Source: Sphingomonas sp. CCH10-B3 (GTDB lineage: Bacteria; Pseudomonadota; Alphaproteobacteria; Sphingomonadales; Sphingomonadaceae). From it: 64,000 nt of DNA. The stretch covers positions 10,185-74,184 of the forward strand of contig NZ_LSIJ01000057.1 in assembly GCF_001556185.1 (NCBI RefSeq). Direction: 5' to 3'. Position 1 is the first letter of the stretch. Every line of letters begins with the position of its first letter. The position numbers and the translations under genes were made by a program. The notes beneath the pieces were generated by a model. The model did no database searches and was not told the origin of the DNA. It was given only the letters and a program-made list of their open reading frames with translations. Positions 27,600 to 35,951 of this stretch are shown in pieces.

Positions 27600-28943
27600 T
27601 TACTTCATCAGCACTAGCTCTTCGGCCATCGTCGGGTGCAGCGCGACCGTCTGGTCGAAGGCGTCTTTGGTCAGCCGGGCCTTCACAGCCACCGCCGCCG
27701 CCTGGATGATCTCGCCCGACTCTGGCCCGATCATGTGCAGGCCCACGACGCGGTTCGACGCGGCGTCGCAGACCATCTTGTAGAGCGCACGCTCATTGCG
27801 ACCCGCGAGCACATTCTTCATCGGGCGGAAGTCCGAGGTGTAGACGCGCACCGATCCATATTTCTGCTTTGCCTGGCTCTCGGTGAGCCCCACTGCGCCG
27901 ATCGGGGGGTGGCTGAACACCGCGCTCGGGATACAACCATAGTCGACGCGGGTCGGCTTGCCGCCGAACACGGTGTCGGCAAAGGCCTGCCCCTCGCGGA
28001 TCGCGACGGGGGTGAGCTGGACGCGATTGGTCACGTCGCCAACCGCGAAAATGCTCGGCACGCTCGATTGATTGTCCTCGTCAACCTTGACCGCGCCCTT
28101 GTCGAGCACGACGCCCGCTTCCTCAAGCCCCAAGCCTTCGGTGTTCGGCACGCGGCCCGTGGCGAACATCACGCAATCGACCGTCATCGGCTCGCCGCTG
28201 GTAAATTCGACGTGGAGGCAGCCGTCCGGCTGCTTCTCGATCGACTTGAACTGGGTGTTGAAGCGGAACTGGATGCCCTTGCCCATCGAGATTTGCAGCA
28301 GCCGGTCGCGGATCTGCTCGTCATAGCCGCGCAGGATCGCGTCGCTGCGGTTGACGAGGGTCACCGCGCTGCCGAATTCGTGAAAGATGCCTGCGAATTC
28401 ATTGGCGATATAGCCCGCGCCCGCAATCAGCACGCGCTTTGGGAGCGTCGGCAGGTGGAAGACTTCGTTCGACGTGATCGCATGCTCGCTGCCCGGAAAA
28501 TCGAGCAGTTGCGGCCGCGCCCCGGTCGCGATCAGGATGCGGCCTGCCGTAACCGTCTTGCCGCTCGCGAGCCGCACTTCGTTGGGCCCCGCGACTTCGG
28601 CGCGGTCGAGGATCACTTCGACCTTATGGCTGTTGAGCGTGGTCGTGTAGGCGGCATTGAGCCGGTCGACTTCCGACAGAACATTGTCGCGCAGCCGGGG
28701 CCAGTCGAACGCGCAATCGGGCACGTCCCAGCCGAACCGCCGGGCATCCGCCAGATCTTCGGCGAAATGCGCGCCATAGACGAGCAGCTTCTTCGGCACG
28801 CAGCCGCGGATCACGCAGGTACCGCCGACGCGGAATTCCTCGGCAACAGCGACCTTGGCGCCATGCGCGGCCGACACGCGCGCCGCGCGTACCCCGCCCG
28901 AACCGGCGCCGATGACGAAAAGGTCGTAGTCGTAATTGGCCAT
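27600..28943 (-). CDS. gor: Glutathione-disulfide reductase
   Basis: 447 aa. FAD-dependent pyridine nucleotide-disulfide oxidoreductase that regenerates GSH with NADPH. FAD-binding DLFVIGAGSGGVRAAR at the N-terminus; redox pair C43/C48 in GGTCVIRGCVPKK; NAD(P) site RVLIAGAGYIANEFAG; SVPSIFAVGDVTNRVQLTPVAI; C-terminal dimer-interface motif ALHPTMAEELV holds the proton-relay His. Start ATG 28943 is preferred over the TTG 6 nt upstream: GAGGA lies 7 nt away. A dispersed palindrome lies directly upstream, between this gene and pgi. Confidence 0.93.
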   Translation of the reverse strand: MANYDYDLFVIGAGSGGVRAARVSAAHGAKVAVAEEFRVGGTCVIRGCVPKKLLVYGAHFAEDLADARRFGWDVPDCAFDWPRLRDNVLSEVDRLNAAYTTTLNSHKVEVILDRAEVAGPNEVRLASGKTVTAGRILIATGARPQLLDFPGSEHAITSNEVFHLPTLPKRVLIAGAGYIANEFAGIFHEFGSAVTLVNRSDAILRGYDEQIRDRLLQISMGKGIQFRFNTQFKSIEKQPDGCLHVEFTSGEPMTVDCVMFATGRVPNTEGLGLEEAGVVLDKGAVKVDEDNQSSVPSIFAVGDVTNRVQLTPVAIREGQAFADTVFGGKPTRVDYGCIPSAVFSHPPIGAVGLTESQAKQKYGSVRVYTSDFRPMKNVLAGRNERALYKMVCDAASNRVVGLHMIGPESGEIIQAAAVAVKARLTKDAFDQTVALHPTMAEELVLMK

Positions 28944-28957
28944 GTTCAATTCCTCAT

Positions 28958-29047
28958 CGTCACCCTGAACTTGTTTCAGGGTCCAGCGCGCAATTTGCCC
29001 GGCGCTATGTGTTGCACGGTGGATGCTGAAACAAGTTCAGCATGACG
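28958..29047. repeat. Dispersed palindrome, family 3 (two near-identical inverted arms)
   Basis: Arm CGTCACCCTGAACTTGTTTC-type at 28958-28985 and its inverted copy at 29021-29047 (core GCTGAAACAAGTTCAGCATG), with about 35 nt between. Sits between gor and pgi. Resembles intergenic repeats known from sphingomonads. Confidence 0.8.
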
Positions 29048-29056
29048 CCGGGTGGG

Positions 29057-30550
29057 TTATCCCAGCGCGCGCCGGATCAAGTCGGTGGTCGAGGGATCAA
29101 AGTCCAGCCCCCCGGCCCCCGCTGCCTTGGCCATTTCCTTGCCGAGCTCGACCCCGAACTGGTCGAACGGATTGATCCCGAGCAGCGCTGCGCTCACGAA
29201 CACGCGCGCTTCGTAGAAGGCAATCAGCGCACCCAGGCTGTGCGGGTCGAGGCTTTCGATCAGGATCGTCGCGCTCGGCCGGTCGCCGGGATAGGCGCGC
29301 GCCGGGTCGGCATCATTGGCGCGCCCCTTCATCAGCGCCGCGCCTTGCGCGAAGCAGTTGAGCAGCAATTGCCGGTGATGCTCTTCGTCGAGCGCATCGC
29401 CGGCTTCCGCCACCGCGACGAATTCAACCGGCACCAGATGCGTCCCCTGATGCAGCAACTGGAACACCGCATGCTGCGCATCGGTGCCGACGCCGCCCCA
29501 GGTGATCGGCGCGGTGTGGCGCCCGACCGGCAGGCCGTCGAGCCCGACCGCCTTGCCGTTCGATTCCATCTCAAGCTGCTGGAGATAGCTCGGCAACAGC
29601 CGCAGCCGCTCGTCATAAGCAAACACTGCCCGGGTCTCGGCGTGCTTCACCTGCGTGTAGAACAGGTCGGCGAAGGCGGCGAGCATCGGCGCATTCTCAT
29701 GCGCCGCCGCCAGCCGGAAATGCCGATCCAACTCGCCCGCGCCGTCGAGCAGATCCTGAAACGCATCCCACCCCAGCGCGAGCGCTGCCGGAAAGCCGAT
29801 CGACGACCAGAGCGAATAGCGCCCGCCGACCGACTCGGCGAAGGGCAGAACGCGGGTCTCGTCGACGCCCCATTCGACCGCCTTGTCGGGCGCCGCCGTC
29901 AGCGCGATCACCCGGCCATAGGGATCATCAACGCCGCCTTCGCGCAGCCATTGCAGCGCGCTCGTTGCGTTGAGCAAGGTCTCGGTCGTGGTGAAGGTTT
30001 TGGACGCGACCACGACCAGGGTCGCATCGGGCTCGAACTGCGAAAACGCTGCTTCGAGCGCGCAACCGTCGATGTTCGAGACGATCGCAACGTCGTAGCG
30101 CGCGCCGTCGCGGCCGAGCGCGTCGATCAGCAGATCAGGGCCGAGCGCCGACCCGCCGATGCCGATGTGGAGGATGTGCTGGATCGGCCCGAGCGCGCCC
30201 GCCTCGATCGCGTCGATCAGCGCGCGCATGCGGGCATGGAGCTGCGCTGCCCGCGCGACCGCTTCCTCGCTGCCCTCGCCGCGTTCGGCGCTATGCTCGG
30301 CGGCGCGGCCTTCGGTGGCGTTGACCGGCTCGCCCGCGAACAGCGCTTCGCGCTTGGCGGCAAACCCTTGCGCCTTGGCAAGCGCTTCGAATGCGGCGAC
30401 GGCATCGGCGGTCAGATGCGTCTTCGACCAGTCGAAATGCAGCCCTGCGACATCGATCGAGAAGCGCGCCAGCCGGTCGGGATCGTCGGCAAACAGCGCC
30501 TCCAGCCGGGGCGGGTCGAGCGCTTCGATCGCGTGCCAGTCGGCGGTCAT
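29057..30550 (-). CDS. pgi: Glucose-6-phosphate isomerase
   Basis: 497 aa. Interconverts glucose-6-P and fructose-6-P. Family blocks: HIGIGGSALGPDLLIDAL, SNIDG, VVVASKTFTTTETLLNA, GGRYSLWSSIGFPAALALGW, LLPSYLQQLEMESNGK (catalytic Glu), GGVGTDAQHAVFQLLHQGTHLVPVEFVAV (catalytic His) and INPFDQFGVELGKE (Lys). Length fits the shorter alphaproteobacterial type. Divergent from lepB. Confidence 0.96.
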   Translation of the reverse strand: MTADWHAIEALDPPRLEALFADDPDRLARFSIDVAGLHFDWSKTHLTADAVAAFEALAKAQGFAAKREALFAGEPVNATEGRAAEHSAERGEGSEEAVARAAQLHARMRALIDAIEAGALGPIQHILHIGIGGSALGPDLLIDALGRDGARYDVAIVSNIDGCALEAAFSQFEPDATLVVVASKTFTTTETLLNATSALQWLREGGVDDPYGRVIALTAAPDKAVEWGVDETRVLPFAESVGGRYSLWSSIGFPAALALGWDAFQDLLDGAGELDRHFRLAAAHENAPMLAAFADLFYTQVKHAETRAVFAYDERLRLLPSYLQQLEMESNGKAVGLDGLPVGRHTAPITWGGVGTDAQHAVFQLLHQGTHLVPVEFVAVAEAGDALDEEHHRQLLLNCFAQGAALMKGRANDADPARAYPGDRPSATILIESLDPHSLGALIAFYEARVFVSAALLGINPFDQFGVELGKEMAKAAGAGGLDFDPSTTDLIRRALG

Positions 30551-30663
30551 GGCATGGGCTCCTGCTGCTGCATCGGGGACGCCCCGCGCGCTAGCACTGC
30601 GCCCGCGCCGCCGCCACCCCCGGCTTGACGACTTGCCCGCACCCGCCGCAAAGCGCGCGCACG

Positions 30664-31497
30664 ATGGAAGATGTCACCGCCAATCCGATTGCTGCCGCCC
30701 CTACGCGACCCGCGCGCGCGGAATGGCGCGAGACCGTGTGGTTTCTCGTGCGGCTGGCGATCCTGTTCACGCTGATCCGCAGCTTCATTTTCTCGCCCTT
30801 CGTGATCCCGTCGGAATCGATGCTGCCGCGGCTCTACATCGGCGATTATCTGGTGGTGTCGAAATTCTCCTACGGCTTTTCGCGCCACAGCCTGCCGTTC
30901 GGGGCGCCGCTGATTCCTGGACGCCTGCTCACCCGGCTGCCGGCACGCGGCGATGTCGCGGTGTTCAAAGCGCCGCCGCTCGACCGCGAGGATTATATCA
31001 AGCGTGTTATCGGCCTGCCCGGCGACACCATCCAGCTGCGGCGCGGCCAGATCATCCTGAACGGGGTTGCGGTGCCGCAGGTGCCGGTCGAGGATTTCGT
31101 GATTCCGATCACGCCCAATTATCCGAGCGAGAAATGTGGCCCGGCCTTTGCTGAAATCAGCTTCGGCAAACCTTATTGCCGCTACCGCCAATATCGCGAA
31201 ACGCTACCCGGCGGTGCAAGCTACACGGTGATCGATCGCGGCGAGACCGCCGCCGATGATACCGAGTTGTTCACGGTGCCCGCTGGCCATGTCTTCATGA
31301 TGGGTGACAATCGCGACGACAGCCTCGACAGTCGTTTCCCGCAGATACCGGGTCAGGGCATCGGCTTTGTGCCGGTCGAAAATCTGGTCGGGCGCGCGCA
31401 ATTCACTTTCTTCTCGACCGACGGCAGCGCGTCGTGGTTGCTGCCGTGGACCTGGTTCACGGCGGCGCGCTGGGACCGGATGGGCAAGGGCTTTTGA
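30664..31497 (+). CDS. lepB: Signal peptidase I
   Basis: 277 aa. Membrane-bound peptidase that removes Sec signal peptides. One TM segment, about residues 24-46; catalytic Ser52 in IPSESMLPRL and general-base Lys113 in DYIKRVIGLPGD; later boxes are GHVFMMGDNRDDSLDSR and a C-terminal LPWTWFTAARWDRM. First ATG, with weak upstream ribosome site. It overlaps rnc by 4 nt (TTGA). Confidence 0.95.
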   Translation: MEDVTANPIAAAPTRPARAEWRETVWFLVRLAILFTLIRSFIFSPFVIPSESMLPRLYIGDYLVVSKFSYGFSRHSLPFGAPLIPGRLLTRLPARGDVAVFKAPPLDREDYIKRVIGLPGDTIQLRRGQIILNGVAVPQVPVEDFVIPITPNYPSEKCGPAFAEISFGKPYCRYRQYRETLPGGASYTVIDRGETAADDTELFTVPAGHVFMMGDNRDDSLDSRFPQIPGQGIGFVPVENLVGRAQFTFFSTDGSASWLLPWTWFTAARWDRMGKGF

Positions 31498-32162
31498 GCA
31501 GCGATCTCGCCAAATGGGTCGAGCGCGCGCTGGGCGCCGCGCCGCGCGATCTGGCACTGTACGAGCGTGCGGTGACTCACGGCAGCCAGGCTGCGGCGAA
31601 TTATGAGCGGCTTGAGTTTCTGGGCGACCGCGTGCTCGGGCTGACGATCGCCGAATGGCTGTTCGCGCGCTTCCCGACCGAGGCCGAAGGTGCGCTGTCG
31701 AAGCGATTGAATGCGCTGGTGACCGGCCCGGTCTGCGCCGAAATCGCGCGTGAATTGGCGCTGCCCGCGCAGCTTAAGCTCGGCAAACAGGCGCGCGACG
31801 ACGGCGCGTTCGACAGCGACAATGTGCTCGGCGATGCGCTCGAAGCGCTGATTGGCGCGCTCTATCTCGACCACGGGCTGGACGCGGCGCGCGCGGCGGT
31901 GCGCACGCTCTGGGCAACCCGCATCGAACGCGACCTCCGCGCGCCGCAGCACCCCAAGTCCGCGCTGCAGGAATGGGCCGCCGCCCACAACCGCCGCCCG
32001 CCCGAATATGCAATCGTCGAACGCTCGGGCCCGCACCACGCCCCGCGCTTCACCGTGAAGGTAACGCTGGGCAAGCTCGCCGAGGCGACCGCCACCGGAT
32101 CGTCGAAACAGGAAGCGGAAACGGCAGCGGCGCTGGCACTGTTGGGGCAGTTGGAGGCATAG
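31494..32162 (+). CDS. rnc: Ribonuclease III, TTG start
   Basis: 222 aa. dsRNA endonuclease for rRNA and mRNA processing. RNase III motif NYERLEFLGDRVLGL (residues about 38-52) with acidic metal ligands, SDNVLGDALEALIGALYLD, and a dsRBD (about 150-220; SALQEWAAAHNRRPPEY, GSSKQEAETAAALALL). TTG at 31494 is chosen because it gives the typical length and SSDLAKWVERAL N-terminus, overlaps the lepB stop by 4 nt and has AAGGG just upstream; a GTG at 31434 would add 20 residues from the lepB end. Odd: GDR replaces the usual GDS. Confidence 0.93.
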   Translation: MSSDLAKWVERALGAAPRDLALYERAVTHGSQAAANYERLEFLGDRVLGLTIAEWLFARFPTEAEGALSKRLNALVTGPVCAEIARELALPAQLKLGKQARDDGAFDSDNVLGDALEALIGALYLDHGLDAARAAVRTLWATRIERDLRAPQHPKSALQEWAAAHNRRPPEYAIVERSGPHHAPRFTVKVTLGKLAEATATGSSKQEAETAAALALLGQLEA

Positions 32163-32170
32163 CCACTGCG

Positions 32171-32665
32171 ATGCGCATCAGAGATGAGCGTCCTGAGGAC
32201 GTACGGACAATCTACGAAATCACCAGGGCGGCCTTCAAACCGATGCCGTACAGCCAAGGGGATGAGCAGGACCTGATCAACGCGCTCCGCGCAAATGGCG
32301 CACTGGCAGTTTCGCTCGTCGCGGAGCGTGGCACGGAAATCATTGGCCACATCGCCTTCTCCCGCGTGATGATCGACAATCAGGCCGGCGACTGGTTCGA
32401 TCTCGGCCCGGTGTCGGTGAAGCCGGGATTGCAATTGCTCGGCATAGGCAGCGCCCTGATCCGCGAAGGGATTGAACGGATCAAGGCGATGGGGGCCCAT
32501 GGTTGCGTGTTGCTCGGCTATCCCGCCTATTATGGCCGCTTCGGGTTCGCGCATACGCCCCAACTGACGTTTAGTGGCGAAGTACATCCCAATTTCCAGC
32601 AACTGACGCTTAGAGGCGCAACGCCCAGCGGCGACGTGCGCTATCATCCCGCCTTTTATGCATAA
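32171..32665 (+). CDS. GNAT N-acetyltransferase
   Basis: 164 aa. Acyl-CoA-dependent N-acetyltransferase of the YhbS-like type. IRDERPEDVRTIYEITRAAFK at the N-terminus, GHIAFSRVMID, the acetyl-CoA-binding V(S)VKPGLQLLGIGSALI (R/Q-x-x-G-x-G/A equivalent) and CVLLGYPAYYGRFGF. Substrate unknown. Starts 8 nt after the rnc stop, in the lepB-rnc-era line. Confidence 0.88.
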   Translation: MRIRDERPEDVRTIYEITRAAFKPMPYSQGDEQDLINALRANGALAVSLVAERGTEIIGHIAFSRVMIDNQAGDWFDLGPVSVKPGLQLLGIGSALIREGIERIKAMGAHGCVLLGYPAYYGRFGFAHTPQLTFSGEVHPNFQQLTLRGATPSGDVRYHPAFYA

Positions 32666-32770
32666 CCACATCGGTCACTGTGGTGATCGCGGTTAGCGCT
32701 CCTGCATTGTTGATAATGGATTGTCGGGGCACCCATGCTGGCGCAAGGTCAACACATTTGATGCCAGAGT

Positions 32771-32805
32771 CCCAGTGGACCCCGGACCAAGTCCGGAGGT
32801 GACGG
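32771..32805. repeat. Fragment of dispersed palindrome, family 4
   Basis: A short stem CCGGA (32782-32786) / TCCGG (32792-32796) with a GGACCCC..GGAGGTGACGG context, resembling half of a common sphingomonad intergenic repeat. Its GGAGGTG lies about 13 nt before the era ATG and may serve as the ribosome site for a TTG start at 32812. Confidence 0.45.
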
Positions 32806-32814
32806 AACAAGTTG

Positions 32815-33714
32815 ATGACTGAAAACCAAAAATGCGGCCTCGTCGCGGTCGTCGGTGCCCCCAACGCGGGCAAGTCGACGCTCGTCAATGCGCTCGTCGG
32901 GCAGAAAGTCGCGATCGTCAGCCCCAAGGCGCAGACGACGCGCGTCCGGCTGATGGGCGTGGCACTCGAAGGCGAAACGCAGATCCTGCTCGTCGACACT
33001 CCCGGCATCTTCGAGCCGAAACGCCGCCTGGATCGCGCGATGGTCGCCGCTGCCTGGGGCGGCGCGGAAGGCGCTGATCTGATCGCGATGGTGGTCGATG
33101 CCAAGGGCGGGCTCGGCCCCAAGGTGCTGCCGATCGCCGAAGGGCTCGCCGGGCGGCGCGAGAAGAAGTTCCTGATCCTCAACAAGGTCGACCTTGCCGA
33201 CAAGGCGCGGCTGCTGGTGCATGCCGAAACGCTCAACGCCAAGGTGCCGTTCGCCGAGACGTTTTTCGTGAGCGCGACGACCGGCGACGGCTTGCCTGAA
33301 CTAAAAACTGCACTCGCCGCCGAAATGCCCGCGGGGCCGTGGCATTTCCCCGAGGATCAGGTGTCCGACGCGACCGAGCGGATGCTCGCCGCCGAAGTGA
33401 CGCGCGAGCAGCTGTATCTCCAGCTCCACGCCGAGCTTCCCTATGACAGCGCGGTCGAAACCGAGGCGTATAAGGAACGCGAGGACGGATCGGTCGAGAT
33501 TCACCAGCAGATCCTCGTCGCGCGCACCACCCAGCGCGCGATCGTGCTCGGCAAGGGCGGCGCGCGGATAAAGGAAATCGGCGCCCGCGCCCGCGCCGAA
33601 TTATCAGCCCTGATGGAGCGGAAAGTGCACCTCTATCTGCATGTCAAAGTGAAGGAAAACTGGGACGAGGATCGCGGCGTCTATCGCGACATGGGGCTGG
33701 ATTGGGTCGAATGA
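32815..33714 (+). CDS. era: GTPase Era
   Basis: 299 aa. 16S rRNA-binding GTPase for 30S maturation. G1 GAPNAGKST, G2 TTR, G3 DTPGIF, G4 NKVD, G5 SATTGDG; C-terminal KH domain with GKGGARIKEIGARAR and VYLH-type strand (HLYLHVKVKENW). The start ATG 32815 follows TTG (32812), which is nearer to GGAGGTG. Overlaps the nitrilase gene by 4 nt (ATGA). Confidence 0.97.
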   Translation: MTENQKCGLVAVVGAPNAGKSTLVNALVGQKVAIVSPKAQTTRVRLMGVALEGETQILLVDTPGIFEPKRRLDRAMVAAAWGGAEGADLIAMVVDAKGGLGPKVLPIAEGLAGRREKKFLILNKVDLADKARLLVHAETLNAKVPFAETFFVSATTGDGLPELKTALAAEMPAGPWHFPEDQVSDATERMLAAEVTREQLYLQLHAELPYDSAVETEAYKEREDGSVEIHQQILVARTTQRAIVLGKGGARIKEIGARARAELSALMERKVHLYLHVKVKENWDEDRGVYRDMGLDWVE

Positions 33715-34661
33715 AGCACGTCAACGCAGCGATCGTTCAGGCGGCACCAATCCCGCTGGCGATCTCGGACGGGATCACCGCGCTGGTCGAGCATGTCGCG
33801 CGCGCGGTCGATGAAGGCGCCGAAGTCATCGCGTTCGGCGAGACCTTCCTCGGCGGCTATCCGCTGTGGCTCGACGAAGCGGCGGGCGCGGCGCTCTGGG
33901 ATCATCCGGGCGCGAAGGCGCTTCACGCGCTCATGCTCGAGCAGGCGGTGCGCGACGACGATCCGCGCTTCGAGCCGCTGCAGGCGCTGGTCGATGCGGC
34001 CGGGGTGTGCGTGTCGGTCGGCGCGCATGCGCGGGTGCGCTCCAGCATCACCAACACGCAATATATCTTCCGCCCCGGCCAGCCGCCGCTGCCGCACCGC
34101 AAGCTGGTGCCGACCCATGGCGAGCGGCTGATCTGGGCGCGTGGCGACGGCTCGACCTTGGGCGTCCACGACGCACCCTGGGGGCGGCTCGGCAATCTCA
34201 TCTGCTGGGAGCATTGGATGCCGCTCGCGCGCGCGACGATGCATCATGCGGGCGAGCACATCCATGTCGCCGCCTGGCCGAGCGCGCGCGACATGTATGC
34301 GGTCGCCGCGCGGCACTATGCGTTCGAGGGGCGGTGCTTCGTGCTGTCGGCAGCGACGATCCAGCATCGCGACGACCTGCTCGACGGACTCGCGCGCGTC
34401 GGCGGCGATGCCGAGGCCGAAGCGCTGATCCGCCAGATTCCCGACGAGCAGCTGCAAAATGGCGGCAGCGCGATCTACGCCCCCGATGGCGCGGTGCTGG
34501 CCGAGGCTGGATCGCAGGCGGAGATTATTGCAGTCACGCTCGACTTAGGGATGATTGGCCGCGAACTGGCGGCGCTCGACACCGACGGGCATTATAGTCG
34601 ACCCGATGTGTTCGAACTGCGGGTCAATCGCCGCGCGACGCCGGGGGTGGTCGAAACCTAG
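33711..34661 (+). CDS. Nitrilase-superfamily hydrolase (nitrilase-type)
   Basis: 316 aa. Thiol carbon-nitrogen hydrolase. Catalytic triad visible: E44 in FGETFLGGYP, K131 in HRKLVPTHGERL, C165 in GNLICWEHWMP. The C-W-E-H/N motif and GETFLxGYP fit true nitrilases (nitrile to acid plus ammonia) better than amidases. Translation is coupled to era (4-nt overlap), though no common pathway is known. Ends tail-to-tail, overlapping the small Cys-rich gene by 4 nt. Confidence 0.88.
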   Translation: MKHVNAAIVQAAPIPLAISDGITALVEHVARAVDEGAEVIAFGETFLGGYPLWLDEAAGAALWDHPGAKALHALMLEQAVRDDDPRFEPLQALVDAAGVCVSVGAHARVRSSITNTQYIFRPGQPPLPHRKLVPTHGERLIWARGDGSTLGVHDAPWGRLGNLICWEHWMPLARATMHHAGEHIHVAAWPSARDMYAVAARHYAFEGRCFVLSAATIQHRDDLLDGLARVGGDAEAEALIRQIPDEQLQNGGSAIYAPDGAVLAEAGSQAEIIAVTLDLGMIGRELAALDTDGHYSRPDVFELRVNRRATPGVVET

Positions 34662-34846
34662 TTTCCGGCCGCGTCTCGACGCCGGAAGCATCCGCCCTTC
34701 GTCCGGCTGGTCAGATGAAACCGGCGGCATCGGTCGCAGCTATAGGGGCGCAGGACAACCGGCGCCGTCCTTGCGACGGCCATTGCATCCGCCTCGCTCG
34801 CGAACCGCGCCTTGCGGGCACAAACGCTTGCCCGCGTGCGCTTCAC
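34658..34846 (-). CDS. Small Cys-rich (zinc-ribbon-like) protein
   Basis: 62 aa. VKRTRASVCARKARFASE, then VLRPYSCDRCRRFHLTSR. Cys at 9, 36, 39 and His at 43 form a possible zinc site. I recall similar short proteins with a CDRC..WHLTSR motif in sphingomonads; no function is known. GTG at 34846 overlaps the thioesterase stop (GTGA, 4 nt), so translation is coupled. Often called hypothetical. Confidence 0.65.
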   Translation of the reverse strand: MKRTRASVCARKARFASEADAMAVARTAPVVLRPYSCDRCRRFHLTSRTKGGCFRRRDAAGN

Positions 34847-35232
34847 CCGCGCACGATCAGGTAATTCATCCGCGCCGACGCGATCGGGCGGTCGCGATTG
34901 TCCTGCCACGCATGCGCCTCGACATTGGCGACGCGGTTGCCGAGCCGGGTGACGATGCCGAGCGCGCGCGTTTCTTTCTCGCGCCCGCCGCGCATAAAAT
35001 CGACCGTGACGTTGATCGGCTTGATCCGGCTGTCGCCCGCTTCGTCCAGTTCAAGCGCATGGCGGAGCGCCACAATCGCCGCGACCTCGAGCAGCCCGCC
35101 CAGCGCGCCGCCGTGCAGAAAGCCGGGACGGCCCATCACATCGGTCGAATAGGGCATCATCAGCACCGGCGGGCCGATGTCGCCTGCCTCGACCGTCAGC
35201 CCGAGCAGATCGGCATAGGGCGGCAGCGTCAT
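34843..35232 (-). CDS. PaaI-type hot-dog thioesterase
   Basis: 129 aa. Hot-dog fold acyl-CoA thioesterase. MGRPGFLHGGALGGLLEVAA has the HGG-x-x-x-x-L-x-D/E motif with the catalytic acidic residue here as Glu (E in LLEVAA); strand ...RIKPINVTVDFMRGG follows. Overlaps both neighbours (4 nt each), so the three genes form a tight unit; the preceding gene is a second thioesterase. Confidence 0.85.
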   Translation of the reverse strand: MTLPPYADLLGLTVEAGDIGPPVLMMPYSTDVMGRPGFLHGGALGGLLEVAAIVALRHALELDEAGDSRIKPINVTVDFMRGGREKETRALGIVTRLGNRVANVEAHAWQDNRDRPIASARMNYLIVRG

Positions 35233-35660
35233 GGCTGCACCTCGGTAAACATGAACGTGCCCGCGACATGCGCGAGCGGATCGCCGGGGTCGCCATCATG
35301 CGCGGTCCCCCGCACGAACGAAATCGCGCGGGTAATGCGGTAACATTCGCCGCGCCCGTAAACCGTCTTGCCGGGGGTTGCCGGGCGCAGATAATCGATC
35401 CGCAGATCGAGCGTCGCGTGCGCGCGGAATTCGCCGAGCTTCAGCCAGACGCCGAGGCTGGTCGCCATATCCATCATCGACAGGATCGGGCCCGAAGCGA
35501 GCACGCCGCTTCCTTCATCGCCGATCAGCGCGGGATTATAGGGCAGCGCGAGTTCGGCCCAATCGGGGCCATGCGCGTGATATTCAATCCCCAGCCGCCC
35601 GGCATGCGCGCGCTTGCCGAAACTCATGAAGATGCGGGGATCGAAGGCGGGCTGGGTCAT
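35229..35660 (-). CDS. PaaI-type hot-dog thioesterase
   Basis: 143 aa. Hot-dog fold; GDEGSGVLASGPILSMMDMATSLG has Asp in the long helix as expected for the catalytic acid, ATLDLRIDYLRPATPGKTVYGRGE matches the PaaI-type core strands. Tandem with the following thioesterase (4-nt overlap); the two may form a heterodimer, as paired PaaI paralogs sometimes do. Substrate unknown. Confidence 0.85.
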   Translation of the reverse strand: MTQPAFDPRIFMSFGKRAHAGRLGIEYHAHGPDWAELALPYNPALIGDEGSGVLASGPILSMMDMATSLGVWLKLGEFRAHATLDLRIDYLRPATPGKTVYGRGECYRITRAISFVRGTAHDGDPGDPLAHVAGTFMFTEVQP

Positions 35661-35795
35661 CGCGTCGGCGCTCTACACGCAGCATCCCGCCGCTGCCAAG
35701 TGCGGCCAGCAAAAGCAGACCTTTCAGCGATTTAACTCTAACGCGCGAGCGCCATCGCTTAGCTGTTTCCGGGCCACGACGAAGGGGAAGCGGCG

Positions 35796-35951
35796 ATGAA
35801 CATCATCGACATCGATCAGATCGTCGACTTGAGCACGCAAGTGGCCATCAGCGGCGCGATCCGCATGGGCGAGATCGTCGGCGACGACATCTTCGAATAT
35901 ATCGTCGCGATCGCGGTGATCGTCTACGAAATGGATCCGCGAACACTCTGA
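35796..35951 (+). CDS. 51-aa hydrophobic/acidic small peptide of unknown function
   Basis: 51 codons from ATG 35796 to TGA 35951. AAGGGGAAG ribosome site lies 5 nt before the start. Eleven isoleucines, nine acidic and only two basic residues, no Cys. No TM helix is certain; the central YIVAIAVIVYE is hydrophobic. Its stop shares one base with the following ATG (TGATG), the first of two coupled genes of unknown function. Could be a peptide precursor, an antitoxin-like peptide or a small membrane protein; I do not recognise it. Confidence 0.6.
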   Translation: MNIIDIDQIVDLSTQVAISGAIRMGEIVGDDIFEYIVAIAVIVYEMDPRTL

